Source: Microcoleus sp. AS-A8 (GTDB lineage Bacteria; Cyanobacteriota; Cyanobacteriia; Cyanobacteriales; Coleofasciculaceae). From it: DNA of 64,000 bases. The stretch is from contig JAMPKV010000003.1 of the NCBI GenBank assembly GCA_039962225.1, forward strand, positions 310,001-374,000. The letters run 5' to 3'. Below the pieces are notes generated by a model. That model was not told the origin of the DNA, ran no database searches, and saw only the letters and a program-made list of their open reading frames with translations. Position numbers and translations under genes: made by a program. Every line of letters starts with the position of its first letter. Position 1 is the stretch's first letter. This document shows positions 35,839 to 44,750 of the stretch, one piece after another.

Positions 35839-36036
35839 GGAGTACTTTTCCTATCTCAATGGTTTTACTATCTCAGTTTTGCTGAATTAAAAGCATCTAG
35901 CAGGAGAAATAGAACCCATAGAAAATACTAACCTCCGCCTCTGTGTGTAAGGCTTTCAACTTTCGCTCTGACGAGAGTAACACAACAGCCTTATTTAAGG
36001 GCGGTGGAGGCATCTAAACTTAGTACCTCAAAACAG

Positions 36037-36504
36037 TTATAAAAACCGACTCAAATCAAAATCCCCTTCAGGCGTTTCTTTTTTAAATCTTTCACCACTC
36101 AAAATCAACAGTAGCCGTTCAGAATAATCTACCGCTCCCCGCAACCCGTCTCGCAAAATTTCCAGCCCCCCATTGGCATATTCTTCAAAAATATGGATGC
36201 GTTTCTCCTCAGCGATGTCATCCGTGGGGGAGAGGATTTTGGCTTCTTTGGTTTGTGCGATCGCCAGTAACTTCAACACGCGATCGTATCCCCTGGAAAC
36301 AAATACCTCTAAGGCAATGGGTGAGACTTCTTTGGTGGAGATGGTGCCCAAAGGCGATCGCTTTTTGCGCTTTGCCCCTAATGCGGCGGCAAACACCATC
36401 GCATCGGCATACGTTTGGAAAGGCCCCGTGGAACTTTCTGAGACGACTAAGGATTTGACCAACTCGGCTTTATCCTTAGCCACCCGAATTCTGTTTGCAC
36501 CCAT
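36037..36504 (-). CDS. DNA phosphorothioation-associated protein 4-like
   Basis: 155 residues. The sequence (RIRVAKDKAELVKSLV, GPFQTYADAMVFAAALG, SRGYDRVLKLLAIAQTKEAKIL, IFEEYANGGLEILRD) agrees with my memory of the dnd system-associated protein 4 family, which accompanies DNA phosphorothioate modification or restriction genes in many bacteria and is often solitary in cyanobacteria. No dndBCDE gene is in this window, so function is open. It is divergent from a tyrosine recombinase gene, with only 76 bp between the starts. Confidence 0.6.
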   Translation of the reverse strand: MGANRIRVAKDKAELVKSLVVSESSTGPFQTYADAMVFAAALGAKRKKRSPLGTISTKEVSPIALEVFVSRGYDRVLKLLAIAQTKEAKILSPTDDIAEEKRIHIFEEYANGGLEILRDGLRGAVDYSERLLLILSGERFKKETPEGDFDLSRFL

Positions 36505-36580
36505 CGCCTTCTAATTCCCATAACAGTAATTATCGGATGTAAGAATGATAACATGAGTAAAAAATTCCACAATTTTTACC

Positions 36581-37576
36581 ATGCAGGTTGCTGCAACACC
36601 AAGCCAAATCACTCCTCAACCTTCCAACCTAGCGGTTACTACCGCCAACCTCCTAGAAGTCTTTGCCGAGTTTCTTAATATTGATGTTGGTGCTGGCGAT
36701 GCCGCGTCGGATACCCTGAACACATACCGCCGCCAAGTTCAGCAATTCGTTGATTGGTGCGATCGCCAAAAACTCCATCCCGCAGAAGTCACGAAGGACG
36801 ACATCAAGCATTACCGCCGCTGGATGGTAGAAAAAAAGAAATTTAAGCCAGCGACTATATCATTAAAATTGTCCGTAGTCAAGCGATTTTATCAAGCCGC
36901 CGTAGAACAAGGGCTGATTTCTATAAATCCAGCCGCTGGCGTGAAACCCCCAAAGGAAAAGCGCGACCCAGCAGAACGCATTTCTTACCTAGAAAAAGCT
37001 GAAGTCGAGCAATTTCTGGAAGCCATACCCCAAGATGGAACCCTCAAAGCAGCGCGAGATAAAGCCCTGCTAGCCATTATGACCTTGGAAGGTCCACGTA
37101 CAGTAGAACTACATCGAGCCAATATATCTGATCTGGTTAAGCAGGGAGGAAATATGGGAATTCGGGTAGAAGGGAAGCGAAATATTCGAGTTGTTCCTTT
37201 AACTCCAGATATTGCCAACCTTCTGATGATTTACCTGGAAACGAGGAAAGAGAGTGGGGAAACACTCAAACCATCCACCCCACTATTTATCGCCGTAGGA
37301 AATCGGGCCGGTGGACAGCGGATTTCTCGGCGTGGGATTCGGCTGATAGTGGATTACTATCTCCACCAAACCGAACTCAAGCAAACACCAGGGAGAACAA
37401 TATCAGCTCATAGTCTAAGACATACAGCGGGGACTCTTGCCCTAAGGTCTGGTGCAGAGTTACGCCAAGTGCAAGATTTGTTGGGACATGCCGATCCCAG
37501 AACAACCTGTATTTATGCACACATCGCTGACCGTTGGATGAATAATCCAGCGTTGAAACTAGGAATTAAACTATAA
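36581..37576 (+). CDS. Tyrosine recombinase (XerC/XerD/phage integrase family)
   Basis: 331 residues. An N-terminal SAM-like core-binding domain (about 25-112: LNTYRRQVQQFVDWC...ATISLKLSVVKRFYQAAVEQG) is followed by the catalytic domain, with all key residues visible: Arg173 (LEGPRTVEL), Lys199, His277-x-x-Arg280 (SAHSLRHTAG), His303 (LLGHADPRTT) and the nucleophile Tyr312. It is therefore likely active. It carries an N-terminal extension before the core-binding domain, unlike housekeeping XerC/D. No attachment-site repeats are evident beside it. Divergent from the Dnd-4-like gene; they may have come in together. Confidence 0.9.
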   Translation: MQVAATPSQITPQPSNLAVTTANLLEVFAEFLNIDVGAGDAASDTLNTYRRQVQQFVDWCDRQKLHPAEVTKDDIKHYRRWMVEKKKFKPATISLKLSVVKRFYQAAVEQGLISINPAAGVKPPKEKRDPAERISYLEKAEVEQFLEAIPQDGTLKAARDKALLAIMTLEGPRTVELHRANISDLVKQGGNMGIRVEGKRNIRVVPLTPDIANLLMIYLETRKESGETLKPSTPLFIAVGNRAGGQRISRRGIRLIVDYYLHQTELKQTPGRTISAHSLRHTAGTLALRSGAELRQVQDLLGHADPRTTCIYAHIADRWMNNPALKLGIKL

Positions 37577-38070
37577 CCGTCTTAAATCATTCATGCGAAC
37601 CTCTCTTTCTCTTCTCTGTGCCCTCCGAGCCTCTGTGGTTGGTTAAAAAAAGCCAACTTTACCAAGTTTAGAATTCCTACAGAGCGGATTGTAACAGACT
37701 CCTGTTCCGTTAAATTACGGAGACTTCAAAATAGCTTCTTATTTTTTTCAGTAGTTTTCCTGTTTTTTTTTCAATGAGTATGAAGTATCAATGAAGATAC
37801 CCTACAAAAGGTATGAAGATGGGATACTACGATTTTAATGACCATTTCTGGTCACCCCTTGAAGTCTGCGCTCAAGCTCCTAAAAAACAGTCTTCAGAGA
37901 AAAAGATTAGGATAACAAATCTGATACACACTATCTTTAGCGTCACGTCTCGCTCCAACAAGAGCGTGACGAAAAAAGCGAGTAGCCTTATCCATTAAGT
38001 GTCTTAATAATAATTCACTATCTAATTTCCATAAAAGCTAGCAAGCCGGGTGCATCCCACACAGCCTCTC
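37577..38070. other. Intergenic region with repeats, no firm gene
   Basis: 37601-37644 is the third copy of the CTCTGTG...CTCTGTGGTT repeat. An imperfect hairpin, CGTCACG...CTCGCTC-CAACAA-GAGCGTGACG (37941-37971), is followed by AAAAAA. Around 37775-37830 TGAAGTATC, TGAAGATAC and TGAAGATGGGATAC recur, with a 61-codon plus-strand frame starting at 37813 (MKMGYYDFNDHFW) that ends at 37998. I cannot tell whether that small frame is a gene. Confidence 0.45.
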
Positions 38071-38727
38071 TCATGATGAATTGATATTTTCTAAACCCTT
38101 GAGTAACGAGTCTTGTAAAGCTTGAGTCAGTGCAACAGCGGTTTGCTTATCATTCTCCTGACGGTATTCATGGGAGTAAAGAGGAGAACTGATATTGATC
38201 AATATGTTGGCACAGGGATTAGCACCTGGGTCATAGCGAATTGCGATCGGAACAATAGGAATTTCCACACCTTCTGGTATCTTCGCTTCAGCTTGCAGAA
38301 CCAAACGCGCTAAACCCGTTTTGAGCGGGCGCAAGGGTTGGTCGCGGACAATTCCCCCTTCGGGAAACATCACCAGTTTCTTCCTCGCTTGCAACAGTTC
38401 GATCGCACAGCGCATAGTAGAAACAGTCGGATGATTTAAGTCCACAGGAAACGCTCCTAGTCTTTCAATCAACCAACCCTGGAAGCCCTCAAACTGATTA
38501 GCATTGGTCATGAACCGTAGCGGTTCAGTACTGAGTAAAGAGATGACGAGTGGGTCCCAACGACTAAAGTGCTTAGGAGCAAGAACCACAGGGCCAGATT
38601 CCGGTAGATTTTCAGCTCCTTGGAAGATAATTTGCCCAAAATAAAGACTCAGAAAAATACGATGGACGGGGAAAAGTGTCCAGTAAAGCCAAGGCATTAC
38701 AGAAGCGGCTGGTGGAAGAGACTTCAT
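38071..38727 (-). CDS. plsC: 1-acyl-sn-glycerol-3-phosphate acyltransferase-like
   Basis: 218 residues of the PlsC/AGPAT family, which makes phosphatidic acid in membrane lipid synthesis. The catalytic HX4D box is KHFSRWDPLVIS near residue 52, the substrate-binding block is FPEGGIVRD near residue 123 (EGG in place of EGT), and VPIAIRYDPG is block IV. An N-terminal hydrophobic segment (MPWLYWTLFPVHRIFLSLYFG) anchors it. Cyanobacteria have several paralogues, so the acyl specificity is not known. Confidence 0.85.
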   Translation of the reverse strand: MKSLPPAASVMPWLYWTLFPVHRIFLSLYFGQIIFQGAENLPESGPVVLAPKHFSRWDPLVISLLSTEPLRFMTNANQFEGFQGWLIERLGAFPVDLNHPTVSTMRCAIELLQARKKLVMFPEGGIVRDQPLRPLKTGLARLVLQAEAKIPEGVEIPIVPIAIRYDPGANPCANILINISSPLYSHEYRQENDKQTAVALTQALQDSLLKGLENINSS

Positions 38728-38903
38728 CCGGTTGAGTCACCTGTTGCTGTTTCGATGAGTTTTACTGGTTAAGCAGTTCTCGATTGCCTACAATACACCC
38801 GAAGCCAGGTCGTTTCGCTTAGCATGACAAATAACAAACAAGTGTTGCGTAAATCCTGAAATACAATCCTCGCTGAAGAATACCATCTGGGAGTTATCCA
38901 AGA

Positions 38904-40478
38904 ATGAAATTCGTGTCCGATCCACCCATCTCCGTCAAAATCCGCAAGATGAAGCAGCGGGTGCGGTGGGGTGACCCAGTCATTGTAGAACGGGGAATCG
39001 ACCAAACTCGGATGGTGTTAGACATCAATGAGTCAGATAATCCTGAATTTTCCTTCTTAGTCGTGGGGGATAGTGGTGCAGGACCCCAACGTGGTCATAA
39101 CCCTCAACGACAAATCGCTGAACTGATGCTCTCACAGCGCGATACCAGTGATTTCGTGTTGCACACAGGCGATGTAATCTACCTCGTTGGCTCCAGCGAG
39201 TACTATCAAAAGAACTTTATTTCCCCCTATCGAGAGTTTCTAGTCGGTGGAGAGGAGTACAAAAAGATTGCCTATGACCAGATGGTCTTCAACATGCCGT
39301 TTCTCCCCGTGCTAGGAAACCACGACTACTACGACCTACCTTGGTTGTTTGGTTTGATGACAGGGACGACACTCCCCCTGCGCCGACTACTCTGGTCAAA
39401 ACTAGATTTTGACATTGGCTGGCAGGGATCGGGTCAAGGCAGGGTTTATGCACAGGCATTCATGGATTACCTAAAAGCGTTTAATAACAAGGAGGCATTT
39501 GTCCGTCACTTAGACCAGCATTACACCGCTCAAACCGATACAGGACCTTGCCTACGTTACCAACCCGGACATTTCACCCGCTTACCCAATCGCTATTACA
39601 CCTTTCGTTTCGGTGGGATCGACTTCTTTGCCCTTGATACGAATACCTTCAATGCACCATCACCCCTGCCCAGCACAAAAGAGGGTGATGAACTCCGTCG
39701 CGAACTCTATCAGCGCCGAGACGAGTTAGAACGTTCAGAGGAGAAAATCCTCAACGCTTGTGAGCAACTCAACCCCGACAACCCGGAGGAAGCGGATATT
39801 CTTGATGATCAGCAAGCTAAGTTGGAGCAGATTGAGGAAGCCAAGCTGGACATTGAGAAACAACTGACCACCGACAAAAACATTGTTACCGATTTTGAAC
39901 AACTCGAATGGCTCAAACAAGGGCTGATTGAATCTTGGAATACCCAAGAGGTGCGCGGACGTGTCCTCTATTTCCACCATCCTCCCTACGTCACCGAACT
40001 TACCAAGTGGGACCAAGGACAAACGATGGAGGTTCGTTATCATCTGCGCCGTGTTCTGGATGCGGTCGCTGAAGCGGTTGGGGAACTGCCACAGGGGCGT
40101 CCCATTGTGGATTTGGTGCTTTCGGGTCACGCCCATTGCTTAGAACATCTCTATACGGGTGACACCGGACACGCCGACTCTCACATTAACTGGATTGTCT
40201 GCGGGGGTAGCGGTTACAGTCTGCGTCGCCAACGGGCTGAGGGTTCGGATTTAAGTGAGCGGTTTAGGGATAATGAAGGCGATCGCATTCGTCAAGTCGC
40301 AAAATCCCGCCTTTTTGTCGGTCGGCATGGTCATGGCTCAAAGAAGGGGCGACCCTATTCGTTTATCCGAATTGATGTCAAAGCCGGTTGCCCTCCCAAG
40401 TTCGTTGTTAGACCCTTGATTGCCGAGCGATTGGGGCGACAGTGGAGTCATAGCCATCTAGAACCCTTTGTCATTTAA
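38904..40478 (+). CDS. Calcineurin-like metallophosphoesterase
   Basis: 524 residues. All metal-binding blocks can be seen: VVGDSGAG, HTGDVIYLVG, PVLGNHDYYD, YFHHPPYV and SGHAHCLEH. An insertion with strongly predicted coiled coil (about residues 255-330: RRELYQRRDELERSEEKIL...QAKLEQIEEAKLDIEKQL) lies between the core strands, before FEQLEWLKQGL, and is unusual. No signal peptide is visible, so it is probably cytoplasmic. Substrate unknown. It may share a transcript with the acetyltransferase 45 bp downstream. Confidence 0.85.
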   Translation: MKFVSDPPISVKIRKMKQRVRWGDPVIVERGIDQTRMVLDINESDNPEFSFLVVGDSGAGPQRGHNPQRQIAELMLSQRDTSDFVLHTGDVIYLVGSSEYYQKNFISPYREFLVGGEEYKKIAYDQMVFNMPFLPVLGNHDYYDLPWLFGLMTGTTLPLRRLLWSKLDFDIGWQGSGQGRVYAQAFMDYLKAFNNKEAFVRHLDQHYTAQTDTGPCLRYQPGHFTRLPNRYYTFRFGGIDFFALDTNTFNAPSPLPSTKEGDELRRELYQRRDELERSEEKILNACEQLNPDNPEEADILDDQQAKLEQIEEAKLDIEKQLTTDKNIVTDFEQLEWLKQGLIESWNTQEVRGRVLYFHHPPYVTELTKWDQGQTMEVRYHLRRVLDAVAEAVGELPQGRPIVDLVLSGHAHCLEHLYTGDTGHADSHINWIVCGGSGYSLRRQRAEGSDLSERFRDNEGDRIRQVAKSRLFVGRHGHGSKKGRPYSFIRIDVKAGCPPKFVVRPLIAERLGRQWSHSHLEPFVI

Positions 40479-40523
40479 CATCCCCATATCGGACAAAGAT
40501 TATTCTTATTGCATTTTGAACTT

Positions 40524-41174
40524 ATGGATACAACCCCACCGACTGAGTTGTCCCAGAAGCCGGAAGTTACGGCTAATCCGGGAGACTTCGCTGAACAGCC
40601 CGTTTTAGATCAGCCACCCTTGATTGATTTACGTCAATATGACTCATCCAAGTACGAGCGCGGGCGTCCTGGATGGTTTGTTTTACTTTGGTGGTTGGTG
40701 CAAGCGATCGCCTTTCCCTTAAGTCCCCATACCTTCAACGGCTTCCGCAAATGGCTACTACAGTTATTTGGGGCAAAAATTGGTAACGGCGTGATCATCC
40801 GACCCACGGCCCGTTTTACCTATCCTTGGAACGTGGAAATTGGCGACTACAGTTGGATTGGGGATGATGTGGTTTTTTACAGCCTCGATCACATTCGCAT
40901 TGGCTGTCACGGCGTGATTTCGCAAAAATGCTACCTCTGTACCGGTAGCCACGACATCCAAGACCCAGGATTTGGTCTAATCACCGCACCCATTGCGATC
41001 GGTAACGGCGTCTGGATTGCTACAGATTGCTTCATTGCCCCAGGCGTTCAAATTGGAGCCAATGCGGTGATTGGGGCGCGTAGCAGTGTTTTCAGCCATA
41101 TCCCAGCCCAACAGGTATGCTGGGGTACACCCGCACGCCCCCACTATCAACGGCAAGTCCGGCAGAAAGCCTAA
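40524..41174 (+). CDS. Hexapeptide-repeat acetyltransferase, WcaF-like
   Basis: About 216 residues. The C-terminal left-handed beta-helix carries the hexapeptide pattern (IGNGVIIRPTARFTYPWNVEIGDYSWIG, APIAIGNGVWIATDCFIAPGVQIG, ANAVIGARSSVFSHIPAQQVCWGTPARP). The preceding LIDLRQYDSSKYERGRPGWFVLLWWLVQAIAFPLSPHTFNGFRKWLLQLFGAKIG segment is typical of colanic-acid-type WcaF acetyltransferases, so it probably O-acetylates an exopolysaccharide precursor. ATG 40524 is preferred over TTG 40509. Confidence 0.85.
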   Translation: MDTTPPTELSQKPEVTANPGDFAEQPVLDQPPLIDLRQYDSSKYERGRPGWFVLLWWLVQAIAFPLSPHTFNGFRKWLLQLFGAKIGNGVIIRPTARFTYPWNVEIGDYSWIGDDVVFYSLDHIRIGCHGVISQKCYLCTGSHDIQDPGFGLITAPIAIGNGVWIATDCFIAPGVQIGANAVIGARSSVFSHIPAQQVCWGTPARPHYQRQVRQKA

Positions 41175-41194
41175 AAAGATAGGGATTTTTATCC

Positions 41195-41404
41195 TTACTC
41201 TTGAATCTCAGTTTCAGGTAAAAGAATCGTTGTTTCAAAACCCACCCTGCCAAAATCTGGTTCCGGCCCCATCTCCATTTCAATCGCATAAATCCACGTC
41301 TGATTTGAATTAGGTCGGTAGCTTTTGATTGTGCCTACACCGCCGCTAAAACTAACGGTTTGATTTCGAGTAAATCTGGGTACCATCGTAGAAATTGAGT
41401 TCAT
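41195..41404 (-). CDS. Small conserved-type hypothetical protein
   Basis: 69 residues with SH3-like beta composition: VPRFTRNQTVSFSGGVGTIKSYRPNSNQTWIYAIEMEMGPEPDFGRVGFETTILLPE. The run of strands, the GVGTIKSY turn and the acidic end look like a real conserved small cyanobacterial protein, but I cannot name its family. Convergent with the acetyltransferase gene. Confidence 0.55.
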   Translation of the reverse strand: MNSISTMVPRFTRNQTVSFSGGVGTIKSYRPNSNQTWIYAIEMEMGPEPDFGRVGFETTILLPETEIQE

Positions 41405-41744
41405 AAATCTGAAGACTCCTTTGGGGCTGGGGTCATGAGCGAGCGTCTACTGATACTATTTCCCTGTATCTTTGCCTGCCAGGGGACATGATTGTGCCCT
41501 ACCGTTTATCTTCTACGCGATGACATAGCGATCAGTATGATTAAGCCACTGAGTCAAAACTTCTTAATATAGAAACCCTATCAAGCAAAGATGATGTTTA
41601 CAGTTGTATCTAAAATGTACTTGCCGATAGCTCTATCGAGAGATTTGATTTGATTAAATATGTAATCTATCGAAGGATATAACTTTATTAAAATTACTTG
41701 TATCCCAGAAAACCTTAGACAGAAACATGCATCTAACCCCTTTC
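41405..41744. other. AT-rich intergenic region
   Basis: I see no gene, tRNA or repeat in this stretch, which separates the starts and ends of two minus-strand genes. Confidence 0.5.
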
Positions 41745-42959
41745 CTACTGATCTCTCACAATCAGATGGTGCTTAGCATCAAATGTAATCATCCCTTGTT
41801 TCTGTAACTGACCCAGTAGTCGCGTAATCGTCACTCTGGTAGTACAACAAGCATCGGCAAGATCTTGATGAGTCAGGCGAACGCTCAAACGAGTGCCTTG
41901 AGCCACAGGCACGCCAATTTCCTGCTTTAACAACAGCAACAGATGATGCAATCGTTCTTTAACTTGTCGCTTTCCAGAAATGGCTAACAGCAATTCTGTC
42001 TGACGTAGCCGCTGACTAATTTGAGGTAACAAAGTTTGGGATAGAGAAGAACAAGCGCTGATCTCTGCTGGAGAAAACGATCCTAACTTAACCGTCTCCG
42101 AAAGAGCGGTGGCTTGATAGGTAGGAAGGGAAGTCATTGTAGAGCCAAAAGGCATCGATGGTACTGCCAATCCCATGAGTACCTCATCACCGGTTTCACT
42201 CATCGTATTCAGCTTCACCACACCTTGAGCAACGACCCAAAGGCAAGTCGGTGAGAGGGGGATAATCTCTCCTTTAGAATAACTATGCAGGGGACGATCC
42301 TGGAAAAGGTTGTGGCTATTTTTGGAGAACGCCTTTTGAGACGCCTGGTAACTGGGGAGTTCGCGCAATATCCAGCGCAAAGAGACCACTCTGTGTTCAT
42401 GGTCACAGACTGTATCTATAGTTACATCGACTTCAATGCATTCACTATTACGAGGCTGTAAACCTAATGTCCAGTTTTGCACCAAGTTACGCTGCTGCAA
42501 CTGGTTGAGTTTGAAGCGAAACGTCGAACGCTCTTGTAAAGGAATAAAGTTGATCAGCAGTTTGTCTCTCAAGTGCGACAGATCAAGGTTGAGCAGCCTA
42601 GCCGCAGCACGGTTAGCCTCTTGAATTTTGCCTTGTGCATCCGTAATTAGATATGCATTTGGCATGAACTCGAAGAGTTCTTGGTAGCGCTGGCGTTCCA
42701 CTTCTACCTGCAATCGCGTGAGGGCTAATTCCTCAGACTGCTTGTACAGCTCCTCAACAGCGACTTGCAACTCTTCCGAGGCGGTACCGAGTTCCTTGAA
42801 GGCGGTGGGCAGTAAGAAGTCTGGTTGCTGAGATACCGGAACATTCGCGCCCTCGTACAGCTCAGCTAAGCGCCAGTTGATCACCTGTATCCGCTTAGCG
42901 AACGCATCGACATTCACCATGTCTAAACCTCCGACACTCATGTTATCGAGCTGAAGCAT
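41745..42959 (-). CDS. PAS-CRP/FNR-family transcriptional regulator
   Basis: 404 residues. An N-terminal helical segment with coiled coil (ASEELQVAVEELYKQSEELALTRLQVEVERQRYQ) leads into a PAS domain (about 92-205, FEFMPNAYLITDAQGKIQEANRAAARLL). A degenerate cyclic-nucleotide-type beta-roll follows (about 215-315, CLWVVAQGVVKLN, TGDEVLMGLAVPSMPFG), then a CRP-type winged helix (RLTHQDLADACCTTRVTITRLLGQLQKQGMI). The PAS-CRP combination suggests a DNA-binding regulator with a second, small-ligand or partner input. No adjacent target is obvious. Confidence 0.85.
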   Translation of the reverse strand: MLQLDNMSVGGLDMVNVDAFAKRIQVINWRLAELYEGANVPVSQQPDFLLPTAFKELGTASEELQVAVEELYKQSEELALTRLQVEVERQRYQELFEFMPNAYLITDAQGKIQEANRAAARLLNLDLSHLRDKLLINFIPLQERSTFRFKLNQLQQRNLVQNWTLGLQPRNSECIEVDVTIDTVCDHEHRVVSLRWILRELPSYQASQKAFSKNSHNLFQDRPLHSYSKGEIIPLSPTCLWVVAQGVVKLNTMSETGDEVLMGLAVPSMPFGSTMTSLPTYQATALSETVKLGSFSPAEISACSSLSQTLLPQISQRLRQTELLLAISGKRQVKERLHHLLLLLKQEIGVPVAQGTRLSVRLTHQDLADACCTTRVTITRLLGQLQKQGMITFDAKHHLIVRDQ

Positions 42960-43184
42960 AGGAGATTACCTGCTTTTTATGCACTGACCAATCGAGAGAT
43001 TTAAAGCCCGCAATTGTCAAGTCTTATGAACCTAAGCGTAGAACATCGAAAATCATTGATGTTTTTGTTTAAACAATTGTCACTTGGTTAAATTTAATTG
43101 TATACAGTGTTACATATCACCTTAACGGTTAGCCCATTCTGTGGCTGCCTGTCCACGCCAGTAAAGGGATTCCTAACTCAGTCG

Positions 43185-43207
43185 TAGGGTGGGTATTAAC
43201 CACCCTA
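43185..43207. repeat. TAGGGTGG palindrome
   Basis: AGGGTGG (43186-43192) and CCACCCT (43200-43206) form a seven-bp stem downstream of rtcB (minus strand). There is no T-run, so it is more likely one of the dispersed palindromic repeats than a terminator. The rest of 42960-43255 holds no gene. Confidence 0.5.
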
Positions 43208-43255
43208 GTTAAATTGATCCGTTTTAGCTGAATCAGGGGGTTTTGGGGGAGGATG

Positions 43256-44437
43256 TCACCCTTTCACACAGACGACTTGCTTGAGTGTGGCCACAACTTC
43301 AACCAAATCAGACTGATTATTCATAACCTCGTCGATTGGCTTGTAAGCGCCTGGAATTTCATCCAAAACACCCTCATCTTTGCGGCACTCAATCCCTTGG
43401 GTTTGCTCAATCAAATCATCCAACGAGAAGTGCTTCTTCGCCTTGCTGCGCGACATCTGACGTCCTGCACCGTGGGAACAAGAGCAATAACTGTCATGAT
43501 TACCCTTACCCTTGACGATGAAAGACTTTGTTCCCATCGAACCAGGGATGATGCCGTAATCTTCTTCGCGTGCCCGAACAGCTCCCTTGCGGGTGACGTA
43601 AACGTCTTCACCAAAATGCACTTCCTTCTCCGCGTAGTTGTGATGGCAGTTCACCTCCAAAAGAGCCTTGGTAGGCTTGCCACCCGCGAGATGTTTCTCA
43701 ATAATTCGCTTGAAGCGAGCCATCATCACATCGCGGTTAACGCGGGCATAATTCTGCGCCCACTGCAAATCCCGCCAGTAAGCCCCAAATTCGGGGGTTC
43801 CGGCGACAAAGTAAGCTAAATCTGGGTCAGGAAGAGATGTTTTTGTCATTTTGGCCAGTTCTTTTGCCGTACTGATGTGGCACTGAGCTAACACATTGCC
43901 AATGTTACGTGAACCGGAGTGCAGCATGAGCCACACTTGGTTCTCGGTATCGATGCAAACTTCAATGAAATGATTGCCCCCACCGAGAGAACCCATCTGT
44001 CTCATCGCTTTCCCTTGCAAATCTTGCACCCCTCGATGCAGTTCTTTGAAATCAGCCCAACGCTGCCAGTTCGCCACCGATTTTTCAATGTCTTTGTTCT
44101 CGTTAAAGCCAACCGGAATAGCGGCTTCCAGCTCTAGGCGAATTTTCTTGAGTTTACCCTCCAATTTGTCAGCCACAAATGGCGTTTTGATTGCAGCCAT
44201 TCCGCAACCAATATCCACACCGACAGCCGCAGGCATGAGAGCTTCTGTTGTAGCAACGACAGAACCCACTAAGGCTCCCTTGCCCAAGTGAACGTCTGGC
44301 ATTAATGCCACATGCTTGAAAACAAATGGCAGAGAAGCCACATTTTTTGCCATCTTGGTTTCTTCTGAACCCAAAGCGTGATTCGCCCAAGAAAGAACTG
44401 GCGCTGGAGTGGAAATTTTTAACTGTTCGTATGGCAT
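43256..44437 (-). CDS. rtcB: RNA-splicing ligase RtcB family protein
   Basis: 393 residues. The manganese-binding and guanylylation motifs are visible: MPDVHLGKGALVGSV, GVDIGCGM (Cys ligand), GGGNHFIEV, LMLHSGSRNIGNV, LEVNCHHNYAE, and GSMGTKSFIVKGKGNHDSYCSCSHGAGRQMSRSKAK with the His nucleophile. RtcB joins 2',3'-cyclic phosphate to 5'-OH RNA ends in tRNA repair. The length is that of the shorter bacterial form. No archease or rtcA gene is adjacent. Confidence 0.92.
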   Translation of the reverse strand: MPYEQLKISTPAPVLSWANHALGSEETKMAKNVASLPFVFKHVALMPDVHLGKGALVGSVVATTEALMPAAVGVDIGCGMAAIKTPFVADKLEGKLKKIRLELEAAIPVGFNENKDIEKSVANWQRWADFKELHRGVQDLQGKAMRQMGSLGGGNHFIEVCIDTENQVWLMLHSGSRNIGNVLAQCHISTAKELAKMTKTSLPDPDLAYFVAGTPEFGAYWRDLQWAQNYARVNRDVMMARFKRIIEKHLAGGKPTKALLEVNCHHNYAEKEVHFGEDVYVTRKGAVRAREEDYGIIPGSMGTKSFIVKGKGNHDSYCSCSHGAGRQMSRSKAKKHFSLDDLIEQTQGIECRKDEGVLDEIPGAYKPIDEVMNNQSDLVEVVATLKQVVCVKG

Positions 44438-44750
44438 AAACGTTTGCCTCTAAAAAATATCGGTGATTTATGGAGGAAGAGTTTTGTACAACGACTGATG
44501 TTTAGCTCAAGTCATCCGTAGCTAAAGATTTCTACGGGCTAGCTCTGAGATGAGGTTCGTCGTACTACATTAACACTACAATTTGCAAAACTAAATTCCA
44601 GAATGCTCTTGTACTCTCCTGTGGGTCTTTCACGCCAAAGTTAATGGCTCAGAGAGAAACTACATTACAATTTGTAAAGAAGGCAAGGTTTTCAACGGCT
44701 CTGCCCTCGATTGTGTCAAGAGCAATCCACACAACCCCACGTCTACTCCT
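44438..44750. other. Divergent intergenic region with a direct repeat
   Basis: The region between the rtcB and methyltransferase starts holds two similar strings, CACTACAATTTGCAAAACTA (near 44574) and AACTACATTACAATTTGTAAAG (near 44659), which could be paired regulatory sites. No gene is seen. Confidence 0.35.

Noticed and set aside
36581-37576. An integrated prophage or genomic island defined by the tyrosine recombinase
   Set aside because: No phage genes, direct repeats or tRNA target were found beside it.
43253-43819. 188-codon plus-strand frame opposite rtcB
   Set aside because: It covers conserved catalytic motifs of rtcB in antisense and has no independent support.
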